A stretch of 64,000 nt of DNA from Neolentinus lepideus HHB14362 ss-1 (lineage: Eukaryota > Basidiomycota > Agaricomycetes > Gloeophyllales > Gloeophyllaceae): the NCBI GenBank assembly GCA_001632425.1, contig KV425580.1, positions 186,215 through 250,214 on the forward strand, read 5' to 3'. Positions within the stretch are counted from its first letter, which is position 1; each line of letters begins with the position of its first letter. Below the pieces are notes generated by a model, which ran no database searches, was not told where the DNA came from, and worked only from the letters and a program-made list of their open reading frames with translations. This document shows positions 36,346 through 47,698 of the stretch, one piece after another. The position numbers and the translations under genes are program-made.

Positions 36346-36531
36346 CAATGAGGAGCTCAAGAAATTGGAGGAATAAGACTCAATTACGCTCCATATGACT
36401 CAAAAGCCCACATTTCGGGAGTCATTGATCATGAGATATTTACAGAAAGGTCTATAAACGGTGGCGGCGCACGTAATCCGCGGGCATTGCGAGCTCGATA
36501 AATTCCAACAGTTGTTCCAATACGGACTATT
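36346..36531. repeat. Short sequence shared with the HSP20 upstream region at 60190-60270
   Basis: About 75 bp here (36380-36460: tatgactcaaaagcc, tttcgggagtcat, acagaaaggtc) align with 60200-60270. It lies between the CSC1 relic and the 3' end of the DUF6535 gene. Nothing in it is coding. Confidence 0.6.
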
Positions 36532-38791
36532 CTATAAATCTTTTGACATAGTATTAGGAGCGCCTTCATTTCTGCAATAATGCGAGACATGCCTTCGCAA
36601 CCTGGACCACATTTGAACGAACCCTAGGTATCCTAGTCCGAGTTCCATTGATTCCATTATGTCATAGAGCTTTTTCGCGTCTTCATATCGCAACTTGAAC
36701 CCACTCCACAGCGTAGTTGGGCTCTCTGAAACAGGAACCTTGCGCACAGACCCGGAAATGCTCAGTACGGTCCAGAATGGATCATGGTCAAGTTTCTTGA
36801 GCTTCTCCTGCCATTCTGCGCGACGCTCCCGAAGATCATCCGGGACCGCATCGGAATTGGCTCCTAAGAGGTGTATAAGGATGCAGGCTTCGCGAACTAA
36901 GGGAGAAGTTTTCTCGTCCTCCGATCCCTCACGAGGAAGGAGACTTCCTGCGTAGTTGACCAATGCATGCTGTTCTGCGATTAGATATCAGTGGTACAAA
37001 TGATTAAATATAGTTACGCGCAGCTGTACTTACTCGCAGGATCTAACAAGTCAAAGGCAGGGACATCCTGAGGTGCCTCGCGTCTCCGTAGCTCCGAAGC
37101 AAGACGGTAGCACTTTCTCTTTATCAGCTCGCTGAAGACAGTTGTTGGTGCTGGTATTAGCAAGTTGGCCAGATTTGAGAAAGCCTGACGGCGCTCGACA
37201 TCCGAGGTTTTGGAATCCAACAAGACAGAACAGATCTGATTCAGATATCTTCGCAAAACATTGGCCTCAGAGGCACTCAGGCGCGTCACTCTGCCTACAA
37301 GCGACTTCGCCAGATTCTGGGTGTCGGTGTTGCGCTCGTTTGAAATGCGCTCGTTCCAAAGGCTTTGTAGAAGCGCGAATGACGGGTTCCGTTTCGTATG
37401 CGGCCGAGTACCGAGAGGCGACTTGAGCGAGGGTAGCCTATCTTTTAGTATCGATGAGGCGCACAGCTCCGCCGACGTTTTGGGCATGTGCAGTAAACAA
37501 GGGATGATAACGGTACGGAGGAACCTGTCGTCCGCGAATTGTTTATCTGCCCATGCCAGTAGTGATATCTCCTTTTCCCTCTGGACAGTGACACGAATGG
37601 AAGCACGCTCCCTCTTCGCCCAGTCGTCAGGTGATATGGACTCCTCATGGAAGTGCTCATCCGATAACGGGACCTTGAAATCGAAGAAGATATACAAGCC
37701 GATTCTTGTTCTGCGCAGAAAGAATTTCCAATATACTATGGTGTGATTGAGGACATGTTGAAGCCCGGTGTATAGGACAAAAGCGAGAGGAGATTTGTAG
37801 GGACATCCCGTGTATATGGCTGGAAGAATAGTTGTTGAGACTAGGACACTGCCATAAGAGAGCAGAAGGGTCGTGATAAGGACGGTAACAGTGGGGTGCA
37901 GTGTTCGAACGAAGACCCATAGTCCGATAAAGAACAGTACAAGAGCTGCCTCTAGAAGGATGGAGAGGCTATTGATAAACTGGTGGCATCCCCACTTCTG
38001 AAGTCCTTCAAATCGCAGCTGTCGCAAATGAAGACTGGCCCGAGGTGACTTGCCAGGCCAGTCAATGTATGCGTGCAGCCATTGTTTGATCAGAATGGCC
38101 AATGATGCTGCGGCAAGACTGCACACAAGACTGGCAAACCAGGTGCAGTTGATGACAATTGCTGACAGGGGTGGTCTAAACTGGTCGCTAAGCGGCATGT
38201 ACGGCGAAGTGGTATTGATATAGTTATTGTTGACAGTGAAATTAGACATCTGCTGCAATATCCCTTGGAGAAGTTCGTTGCCCTTTTCTGCCGGGGTAGG
38301 CCCCAGCATTTTGTAGGCCTCGATGTTGAAGGGTGTTAGCACTGCAGAGAAGACACCCGCCTGCAAAGGGTATTAGAAGGCATGAAAGCTCTCAGGAATA
38401 TCAACGCACAAAAACAAGTAATGCATCCATGTCTTCCTGGTATTTCTTGATCATATCTTCATCGTGTGTTTTCACCCGATCGAGACATTGTGACCAGCAG
38501 TCCCGGTCACCCGCAGGCGGCTAAGCGCACCATGGGCATCGATTCGATCCAGAAATCTTTCAAATTAAGATTAAAACTAACCTGTTCATTGCTAAAAGAC
38601 TGGGAATATTCGCTTTGTAGTGCGGATAGAGAAGCTTGAGTGTCCTGCAATGGAGCTGCTCGAGCAGGTGCGCCCTGCCGCGACATACTTGCTGGTAGAT
38701 AAGAACTTGGGCCTTTAACTGTTGAAACACGTTCTAACGCCTTATAAGCGTCTCCCTGCCCCTTGTCATTATGTAACCTCTTTAGGAGCAT
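36532..38791 (-). CDS. DUF6535 membrane protein
   Basis: Four exons make one frame. ATG 38791 starts MLLKRLHNDKGQGDAYKALE; SFSNEQ is joined to PPAGDRDCWSQCLDRV, then ALLVF to AGVFSAVLTPFNIEAYKML. After the long exon (38359-37030 region), LLDPA joins KQHALVNYAGSLLPREG, and the end is NTMSKDL before TAG. The segment from WSQCLDRVKTHDEDMIKKYQ through SAIVINCTWFASLVCSLAAA and ILIKQWLHAYIDWPG is the classic DUF6535 signature. It has four hydrophobic helices (near residues 125, 180, 250 and 280). These proteins are abundant and variable in mushroom-forming fungi; their function is unknown. The C-terminal ~300 residues are helical, with no named domain. Confidence 0.9.
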
Positions 38792-40399
38792 CAGGAAAGA
38801 TTATATTCAGCGGCTACACCAGAGGCCACCTAAGGTGAATGCATGAGAGCGCTCAGTTCTTGATTGTTCGGTTCGTTCGTGGGCGTCAGTCTTTATACAT
38901 AGCATTTAGAATGGTAGAGCGTACCACTAGTTACTCGCTCTCGGATTTACAAGTGGAGTCATTCCAAGTTTTTCGCAAAGGGCTAATGAAGCGCCAGCGA
39001 AAATCGATGGTAACATCAGCGCCTGGCTTCAGCATTCGAGCTAACTACATAGCAATAGACGCACCCCAACTAGCACTCTCGCTAGTACTGCCTCTCAGCT
39101 GTTCAAGAACATTGTTCACCCCTCGCCGATACCCACCGTGAAGAGTGGGGAGGAAAGCCTCGTAGCTCGTAGACTTGTTTCGTATTTCTAAATATTGGGA
39201 CGGAGGTTCAGAGGCCGAGCTGATGCCCTATGGACTGCCTAGGGTGGCAGTTGGCTCTACGAGTAAAAATCTCACTGCTTCATTATACAGTAAGCTATCA
39301 AGCACCTTTCTCTAACATATAGGCACTGGCTGGGAAGGTACCTGCAGACCTAGGTAGGCTGGTACGTTTAGGGAGGGAATCCCAGTCGTGGTGTACACGG
39401 TTCGCCCGAACTTTGATAGAAACATCCGAATTAGTTCCGTAGAATAATATATCATACCAACTGACAAGAGATTGTCCTGTCATTCGAGCTGTTCGGAGAG
39501 TCCGCGGTGATGTCTAAACCCGCCTGCCAAAAACGCGGGTTTTAAAATTTAAAGTTTAGCGGCGCTGTTTTCCGGCTCGGGTCTGATGTTGGTCTAGCGA
39601 ACGGCTGTCACGCTGGCGATGTCACAACCAAATGCTGCTGGCCACACCAGCCACAGTTGCAGAAAACGTCATTTTGCCCATTTGACGCGTGTATCACAAG
39701 TGATTAGTATTGCATTGTATAATAAATGTTGCTGGACTCCTTTTGTTTGAGTATATCAAGCTGAGCACTACTAAGCGCACGATAGACCAGACAGTGGCGC
39801 AAAGGTGGCTGTGGGAGTCTCTGAGAGCCGGTCTACGCTTCGTCATCAGACTAAGAAAACCCCATCCAGACAGCTGACTCCTTGCATCCATGGCACGCAG
39901 CTCCTGTATTGGACACTGGCCCTGGGAGACCTGACTGCAATACATGTGCTGCATTTCTTGGAGCCACTGTGTTGGAGTGGCAAGCAGCACCAAGACTCCC
40001 TGAACATCCATTCAAATCCAGCTGGTGCTATGCATGAGGGCATCGTAGTGGCGGGTGGGATAGCGGTCAGCGGCTTAACAGCGTACACCAGTTACTGCTG
40101 CTATTTTAGACAGTACCCCAAGCACAGAGCCCTCTAAGGTGGGTAGCCAATCCTTGTCTTGTAAGCTAGAGGAGCTTAATTAAACCTTGTCCATTCCCGG
40201 TTCTGACCATGTCCCCTGGCGTTTGTTCTTAAACCTTCCCTGTTTTGATTCGATATACCAATGGAAAGTTGCATGATGGTCCTGTATACCGGTGCGGCTT
40301 GTTCATTTTTGGTCAAGGCGACTAAACTAATAGTCAACTGCTACATATCACGAGTACCCGCGCTTCATAGCTACAACACCAACGACAGCTTACACATCC
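38792..40399. other. Intergenic, no gene recognised
   Basis: This is 1.6 kb between the DUF6535 gene and the GTPase gene, with their promoters at either end. Frames at 39694-40137 on both strands overlap and have no domain. An AT-rich palindromic patch (ttttaaaatttaaagttt) lies at about 39540. No mobile-element ends were found. Confidence 0.5.
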
Positions 40400-43211
40400 A
40401 TGTCCAGTTTCGCGAATCCCTCCAAATCGAATACTAGTGGTCTGGAAGAGGTCAAAGAAGTGACGGAGCAAATGAAGACGCGAAGACAGGAGTTCGACAG
40501 TTTCTTGAAAAGCGATATGCAAGAGGCATGGCAGATGATGACGGAGATATCACAGATGGTGACGAAGATATTGCAGATGGTGACGGAGATATTGCAGATG
40601 TGGGAGGTAAGCTGCGTACAGGACCGGTTTCGCAAACGTATCTCATGTCGTGAGTAGAAAGGCAAGTTCAATAAACAACTTGCATCTACTTTCATCGATC
40701 GTGTCAAAACCCTGGATGAATCCGTCTTTCAGCCTATATCAAAGCAGTGTCAGAATTTGTTGAAGGAGGAGAGAAGACCAGTCATCCGATCGACGTCGCA
40801 TTTGGATGAAGCGCTCCGGTATGTGCCGCTATGACAGTTCGTCGCTACACTAATTCACGTCCCGAAAGAGCTTGTAATTTAGGTCTCAATCGCAACAAGT
40901 CATCCCGGACTTTACTTAGGAGACCTGCTGAACCTTTCGGAGACCAACAATTGAAGGCCGTCAATGACATTATAACCAGTTGTCAGGTTAGAATATCTGG
41001 ACACGAATTTAGTCTGAATCTTGATGCCGTGGTATGCAATAGGCCAAGGGTCATGTTATGGCAACAGCGATTATGTCACGGTGGAGTGACCATAAGATCG
41101 TAGAGTTCGATCTACGAAACGAAGGCGGGGTAAGGATATGCGTGCAATTCTCGATGAGTTAGGACTAAATTTGCTGTCATTCCCTAGGACTCGACTCGTA
41201 AGATTCACCGTCGTGACCTTATGGCGGCTTCATGATATTTCAACTCCCTGATCTAGGTCAAGACTATCTAGTCCCTCATGTTCGCGAGATCTTAGACAGC
41301 TGTCCCAAGTTAGTCCTTGCGATAAGTTTTGGATAATGCTGAAGCGAAATACGTGTTTAGATTCCGCCTTCTCCTCCTAGGCAGGGTATGTTAGTCTGCT
41401 CTCTCTCTATACAAGTCCTTAATTACTTCGCATGCAGTCCAGAGCTGAGAAGTCAAATCTAATAAAGAGGATATTCAATGTTGACACGATGGTGGTGTCC
41501 CTCTGCACTAGCCAGTCTAGCAATTTCCTGACATTTATCACAGGAACAGTCTCCTAATCAGGCCATGCGTGCAGCCATAGTAACCGAGTTTACGTCCGAA
41601 CAAAATCCTTATGTCATATGGTACGACTCTAACGGCTCCGAGTACGAGCGCCAGGGTGGTTGCACTGGAGTGAAGAACTTCATCCAGTCCCGAAGTCAGG
41701 CGAAGGATAGGCTACATGCTATCTGGTGCGTTTGGGCTGCATGCGATGAGTTATAGTCCTGATTCAATCTATAATAAGGCTGTGTGTCGATGCCGTTGCC
41801 AGGCCCAGTCTACCTCGGCATGTTAACAAGGAACTCCTCGATGTCGCTGCTAGCAACAGTCCATCTCGGCCTACTGACAAGGAAATCCTCGACGGTGATA
41901 CCACGGAATGTCTCCTCCAGCTTGCTGATAAGGATATCCTCGGCGATGGTAGGTTGAACTGTATGGGCTCTCATTTTACCTTACAAATTTTCTGTCCCAG
42001 TGCCTCTTATTGTTGTATTCACCAATCGGGATATGCAAAATTCAGGCGCTAAAGGCAACGAGGGTCCGCTACTGCAGCGCGAAGATCCTGACTACATGCA
42101 ACCGTTCCAGGACGCTGTCAAGGATGCTGCAAAGAAGTCTCGAGCAAACCCTCCCCCGTGTATATCCGGTGCGAAGTCAACCCTGTTATGACTTCAGGAT
42201 CGTCTTTTCATCACTGATTACAGACTTGGGAGGCTACGATAATTTAGTTATCGATTTGATCAGGACTACGGCGAAGCTTCCCCTGGCCCAAGCTGACGCC
42301 AAGATGGAAATATTGGTCGGGACTACACCTCACAACATTACCTGGGCCATCACCCAGCGAGCCGATGCTGAGATGAGTAGGGATGCATCCATTGTGTTAG
42401 TTCAGTCATTAACATAGCTAGGGTCATGCTGATGGTATCCTTTTTTCGGCAGGATCGGGAAATTAAGTGCGTATGTCACTTCCATCACGTTTTGCATGCT
42501 TATTTCAAATCAGAATACTGGAAGGGCATCGCAACAGGGAAGTATTTCAAGGACAAATATCTGATAAATTGTCTATGGGTGTTACACATGGACTCCGTCA
42601 CGGCTTGGAACCTATTTGATCCAGATGAAGTCCGTACATTCCTATTTTCCATTGTCTGCTGGTGATAGATATGACGATATCGATCTAGTGGCTTATTAGA
42701 CCATTTATGATGGAACAATTATCAAATATTATATCTGACCTCTATGGCAGCAAAGATTCAGGCGCATTGTCCATTGACTCTGGTAGCAAAGATTCCGGCG
42801 TATCGCCTATTGTCTCGAGCAGCACAATGACGGCTGCCACTTTGGTCGTCCCAGCTGCAGCTCCATGGATTTACGATGTTTATGAGCAGAGGTGAGCGCC
42901 TACTAGCCCGTTACGCAGCGAGCTCACATATGTGCTGTGAATCTAGCCCAACTGTAACAGGATGCCTAATTGCGTACACCTTGGATCTCAACTTGATATT
43001 ATGGCAGTTGTACTGGGTGATGCGGGAGAGAGGAGATGTGCAGCCTATGACTCAAGAAATCATCCAAGACGTCATCGACTCCTTCAAGGCATCACATCGA
43101 AGTCGTTGGATTCACCAGGCCATCCAGACGCTCGTGCAAGACAACGTCGAGTCTAATGGAGATGCCATTCTGGACAAAATGATACGACTTTTACAGCAGT
43201 ATAGCCAGTGA
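40400..43211 (+). CDS. Mushroom-type G-domain GTPase with N-terminal coiled coil and degenerate P-loop
   Basis: About fourteen short exons can be spliced without a stop from MSSFANPSKSNTSGLEEVKE to LQQYSQ and TGA. Residues ~45-70 form heptads encoded by a 21-bp repeat. Around 41390-41480 two exons join to give PKFRLLLLGRSRAEKSNLIK, the G1 loop. G3 is YDSNGSEYE (near 41630) and G4 is PLIVVFTNRDM (near 42010). The C-terminal part (TAATLVVPAAAPWIYDVYEQ, TVTGCLIAYTLDLNLILW, SRWIHQAIQTLVQDNVESNG) is typical of this large agaricomycete P-loop family. The canonical GxxxxGKS reads GRSRAEKS, so the Gly before the Lys is Glu. The cellular role of the family is unknown. It is convergent with the decayed channel gene, the two ends being nearly adjacent. 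Confidence 0.75.
40535..40600 (+). repeat. 21-bp tandem repeat encoding coiled-coil heptads
   Basis: Three imperfect copies of cagatggtgacggagatatt-type units each encode one seven-residue turn (Q-M-V-T-E-I-L). Because 21 bp equals one heptad, unit gain or loss would lengthen the coil by whole heptads and keep the frame. Confidence 0.8.
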
Positions 43212-43224
43212 GGTGTGTTGCAGT

Positions 43225-45860
43225 GAAGGTTATTTTGGAGTAACTTTTCGGGGACATACTTGCATGTACGTAGAGGTGGTGCACAGTTCTGGCATAACAA
43301 ATGCAATGGCTGCGAGACCATTGATAATAGGAGACAAAACGGAGTACACGAGACCAATAGTCGCTAACAGGGATATCCGTGGTAGATCAGTGCCGAATTT
43401 TGCCTGAAGCAGGAGCGGGCGTCAGCCAAGCCTTTATTATCATACAAAGGCCTTACAGCTAGCATCAATGATGTCACCTGTGCGGCGCCCGTTTAGCAAA
43501 TGCATGATGAAAGGATGAAAGGGCGAAAGGGCGAAGGGGCGAAAGCCAAAGGCACTTATACCATACGCTTGTCTAGGCGTCCGTCCCAAAAACCACTTTC
43601 TGAATTAGTGTAGGTGAGGGCTCCGAGCTGAATAAGGGTACCCGCAGCGCCTGTCAACCCCTGAGTGACTGCCCAAGGAACATTAGAGTATACTCTAATG
43701 TTCGAGGAATCACCGCGAGGTCTGATACACATACTCATGTACGTTAAGAAGAACATTGATGCGTCCGGTAACCGTCCAGCCAGATTCTCCACGGCGTTGG
43801 TGGGTTGTGTGATGATCTGCAGCAAGAAAATTAGTCCTTGTTGCTCACCACGAGCAAACACAGAACTGAATCATACATCTGTAATAGTCGATGCGATAGC
43901 TGAGTTCAGCGTCACAATCAAGAATCCATGACTGCATAACACGAGCATAAGAAAAGTCAGACAATCAAAAAATTGAAGTACTGACACAACCAAAAATGCG
44001 TAGTACTGCTTGTATACGCTAATCTCCAAAAACGAGGAGCGTGGTATACACTCGAACCAAGCAAGCGCTAACCGAATCTGAGAGCAATGAAGCCTTGACA
44101 CAGTGGGAATACACACCTCGGAGTATGAATGGGAAGCACTATCATCAACTATGTGAGCAGGACAGGAGGCAGCACTCCCTCGATAATTCCAGGAATGAGG
44201 GTGGAGGCTTCGAAGACAATTTGAGACAGGACCATGGAAAAGCGATCAAAGTCTACACACCATGAGATACCCATCGCACCCATCTTTAAGACAGAAAAAA
44301 CACGCGTTTTAACAGTCAATTTCGTGCGGTAGATGATCATGATACTTACGGCCATCTAGAAAACAAGCCCGCAAGGTTGCTGATGGTTCCGATGGAAGCG
44401 ACAGACGCGGCCCAAGTAATGATCAGCCCTACAGTAGCGGCCAGAGACATGATCGTGCGCGCATCTCGTATGCCCCGTCCCAGTGTGATAATGAATACAC
44501 ATTCGGAGCCCGAGTGTGCCATGCTATACGTACATCCAGATTAGCCCAGATCATGTCGTTCGGTGAAACCTAACGTCTCACATCGTCAACGCCGGGCCCT
44601 TCTAGCAATGCCGTCCTATAGTAAGAACATACTTCGATATACTTGTCTCCCATGAACAGCGGCTGGTAAATAAATCAGTCAGTAATATCCCAAGGCCTTT
44701 GGGACACAACCCTGACCTCATGATAGCTGACGCATTGCGCGAGCACATGCGCGCCAATCTGGAGGTTACACTGCACGAACGCAGACTCTAACGACTCGCA
44801 CTCGCCGAGCTACTTCCGCCCCTCCTCAATCTCCCTATTTAGCCTCGCAATCTTGTCCTGCACCCAATACATCCGATTAGTCAATTGACCCAATTTCTCA
44901 TTTACCGTGAATACCAGGCTGGCACGCACCTTACACCACTCAATCATATCCATTTCCTCCCAAGACCCACCGCCCCAAGCGGTCCCAGCCTATGCTTCGG
45001 TCTCCTCGTGGGGCACCAACTCCGTCAAAAATACCTGACTCGGCGGCGGCGCAATCAACGAGTCCGGATAGAATCCCTCGTCAGCTGCATACCGCTCCGC
45101 TTTCTCCATGTCCTTGGATTTCCTGATAAGTTTCCCCGCGGGCTTGCGCTGAGCTTTCTGTCTGCGCGCCCACTCTTTGGTAGCATTTCGTAAGAGCTTG
45201 GAGGAGGCGGATTCGAGCTTCTTGCAGACCTTCTGACGGGCTTCGGATTTCTTATACAGATTCTGTCTGTTTGTGCGGTTTCAATCGCCGTGGGGGAATG
45301 TGTGAATGTGAGGACGAAACGTACTCTCGAGTTGCGGCAAATCCAGATCCGCTGGATTCTGCCGGGAACTAAGGAGCAAAACTGACGCAGATCGCGGTAC
45401 TTCGCGAGGTCATCGAGTAAATTGGTGATAAAGACTGTTCGTGCTTGGGCCAAGCGCAAGTGCGACTTGCTAATGAGAAACTGGTGGCGCATGTGCACGA
45501 AGTGGAATATCTCGCGGCGGATCATGTATAACACGAAACCTTCATGACGGTCCAACCAGGCGAAACATTCAAAGTAGAACCAGACTTGCAAGTTAGTAGA
45601 TACGCCCCAATAATGTGCGCTGGGTAGCGCTCCGGCTGGGATGCTACACTAGAGACTGCTGATGAACTGGATAGCATAGGAGTGCGATTGGGGAAGACTC
45701 ACTTTGCCCATTGATACTGGTCCAATCCCGTCCGGTTCTGGGTATCAATCCCACCAGCGTCTACAACAACTCAGGTAGATATCCGGAGCACGCCAAAGAT
45801 CGCAATGAGGAGCTTCAGAAATCGGAGGAATAGATAATCGTCGAGACCGTTCTTATGAAC
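43225..45860 (-). pseudogene. Decayed CSC1/OSCA-like (DUF221/TMEM63) channel gene, 5'-truncated
   Basis: Most of a calcium-permeable stress-gated channel gene can be read. In order it has: KNGLDDYLFLRFLKLLIAIF; GGIDTQNRTGLDQYQWAK; VLYMIRREIFHFVHMRHQFL with ISKSHLRLAQARTVFITNLL; the cytosolic PHM7-like region; and the pore region (TIMSLAATVGLIITWAASVA, STLIPGIIEGVLPPVLLT, QYYAFLVVSVLQFFDCLTFL). The C-terminus has RISLLATIGLVYSVLSPIIN. Decay is clear: there is a TGA after GVLRIST, a TAG in EEGRK-LGECE, and frameshifts. The first membrane helices upstream of 45860 are missing. The truncation point lies close to a perfect 16-bp inverted repeat (45979-46044). A shorter relic of the same gene lies at 35421-36345. 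Confidence 0.82.
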
Positions 45861-45978
45861 CTAGCAAACAAAAGAGATCAGTGCCAAATACACCGAATCA
45901 GTGTACGGTGGAATAGTTACAATGTCTTGAGCAGGAGAAGACAGCGCTGCGGGTATCGACTCCAAATACCCGAAGGTA

Positions 45979-46044
45979 TAAGTAGAGCAGTAAGCGGCCG
46001 CAAGAGCTACGTAGAACATTTTCGACCTCTTACTGCTCTACTTA
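45979..46044. repeat. Perfect 16-bp inverted repeat, 34-nt loop
   Basis: The arms taagtagagcagtaag (45979-45994) and its exact complement (46029-46044) flank a loop containing the NotI-like gcggccgc word. It would form a strong hairpin. It sits exactly between the truncated channel relic and the first MIF duplication unit. It could be a relic of a mobile element or a duplication breakpoint. Confidence 0.85.
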
Positions 46045-46728
46045 GTTACATTGCATCGTCCCTGTGATCCTCCTTGCTTCACTCACTCAGGGGGGAGGAA
46101 GTTTAAATACGTCCGCGGGGTATATATTCTCCCAAGTCTTCTCAAAATCGTGAACGCGCCAACTTCCACCACAAGTATCCCGACATTCGTGACGAGCGAG
46201 GTGACGAGGTGATGAAGCTCTGGTTGCTGCTACTATTCGCTTTCGATGGGTGAGTAGACATGGCGAGCCGCTACAGCCACACGAAGCAAGCGAGGAGGGA
46301 AAGTGGTCCACAGTGTCGAAGGTGCACTTCGGATTAATGGGTGCCAGCACCACCCAGATAACTTATGGTCGTCCTCGTGCTTTACCCCACATTGTCAGTT
46401 CTCATCAAAATAGAACTCGTCCCATCCTTAGCGTTCAAGTCGCCAGGCGCTGAGGCAGGCAGTAGAATGGACTGCCACAGCACGTAAGTGAACAAGCAGC
46501 ATCCTGTGGCCGGCGGCCCGGAGAGAGAAAGCGTCACGATGTGACTGAGTCACTCTAAAGCAGACTCGGCCCGCCGCCTCGAATGTGAAAGTTCGCTCGA
46601 GCCACTCGAGCTCCTCTCTTGGCCTACGGTTCAGCCACGGTCAGGAGACTTTGACAAATCTGGACTATGGCGTCCAATACAGAGAATAACGGCTTGGCGA
46701 CTCACCCAAATCTTTCTTGCGTACCACC

Positions 46729-47374
46729 ATGCCATCTCTCGTGATAACCACTAACGTGAAGGTGCGCCTCGACGTTATGTTGCAATATTGAGCCGGCTGA
46801 TTTGATCGGCGTATAGGTTCCCGATATTAGAGCCTTCATTGTGGAATTTTCCAAGGTTAGCCAGATGAACAGGTTAGGAGATACGAATATGATCATTGAC
46901 ACATCATTCAGTTGGCTGCGGAGACGCTCGGAAAGCCTGAACAGTATATCTCGATCAACTACAACTATGACGAGAACCTCTCCTTCCACGGCACATTTGA
47001 TCCCGCATTTCTTATGGTGATCGTAAGTGGTGTCCTTTGACGTCTACACTTCTGTACTTATCCCATGTTCTTTCAGACCAGTCTCGATAATATCAACCCT
47101 GCTTCCAATGAGCAGTACAGCAAGACATTCTTCGGATATTTCAAGGAGAATCTCGGTGTCCCTGGGGAAAGAGGATACATGTAAGTCTCGCGTATGTCAC
47201 GCGAGATCATCACGCCCTGAACGCTATACACACCAGTACGTTCTTCGACCCGGGCAGGGAATATCTAGGGTACGTGAAAAAGTTCCGAATCTTCCTGCCA
47301 TTGTTTGACATCGAGTTTGTTCGACTAGACATAAGAACACGCACTTCGGAACCCTCTTCGGTGGTTCTTCGTGA
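46729..47374 (+). CDS. MIF-like tautomerase, copy 1
   Basis: Six exons give a ~120-residue protein: MPSLVITTNVK, VPDIRAFIVEFSK, then LAAETLGKPEQYISINYNYD and ENLSFHGTFDPAFLMVI, then TSLDNINPASNEQYSKTFFG to GVPGERGYI, TFFDPGREYLG and HKNTHFGTLFGGSS, then TGA. Every intron is 50-75 nt with GT-AG borders and keeps the frame. Pro2 directly after the start Met is the catalytic base of the MIF/tautomerase family, and the trimer-type fold is fully covered (human MIF is 115 residues). Fungal MIF proteins probably act on small keto-enol substrates; the in vivo role is not known. The gene is the first of a tandem pair and the start codon context (accaccATGc) is good. Confidence 0.93.
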
Positions 47375-47378
47375 AGAA

Positions 47379-47698
47379 ATGACAATCGCCGAAGCAATCT
47401 CTATTTCATGTAACAGTATGGAAGTGTCTTTCTTAATACATTAGTAAATGCTGTCACACCGGATAGAGCAGATCTCGGCGGATTCAGCATTATTATAGCA
47501 CGAAATTACTCGAAGTCCAAGAGAGCCGAATCTGAACGAAGCTATTGTTATGAAGTGAAGGCCCTCGTATTGTCCAGTCGATGGTCAGTATCTTACACGA
47601 GCAAATGTCTTCCTGGACACAGTCAGATGAGAGTACAGCTGTGCACTGATTCAGATCGCGCTGTAAGTCCACTTCCTGTTCACCTATCTCAGCGTTAA
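47379..47698 (+). CDS. Putative 68-residue protein downstream of MIF copy 1
   Basis: The frame starts four bases after the MIF stop: MTIAEAISISCN, intron 47416-47498, then TRNYSKSKRAESERSYCYEV and KALVLSSRWSVSYTSKCLPG, ending with CTDSDRA, a short intron (gtaagt to ctcag) and Arg-stop. The matching frame after MIF copy 2 has the same start, the same intron phases and the same stop. Most differences between the copies fall at third codon positions. The product is basic and rich in Ser, Tyr and Cys, and I do not recognise it. It could instead be an alternative 3' extension of MIF. Confidence 0.4.

Noticed and set aside
39694..40137. Opposing ~105-110-codon frames
   Set aside because: Frames on the two strands overlap and neither shows a known motif.
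40817..41455. First reading of the GTPase as a pseudogene with stops
   Set aside because: Alternative acceptors (40919, 41040, 41160 and others) join all exons in frame, so the apparent stops lie in introns.
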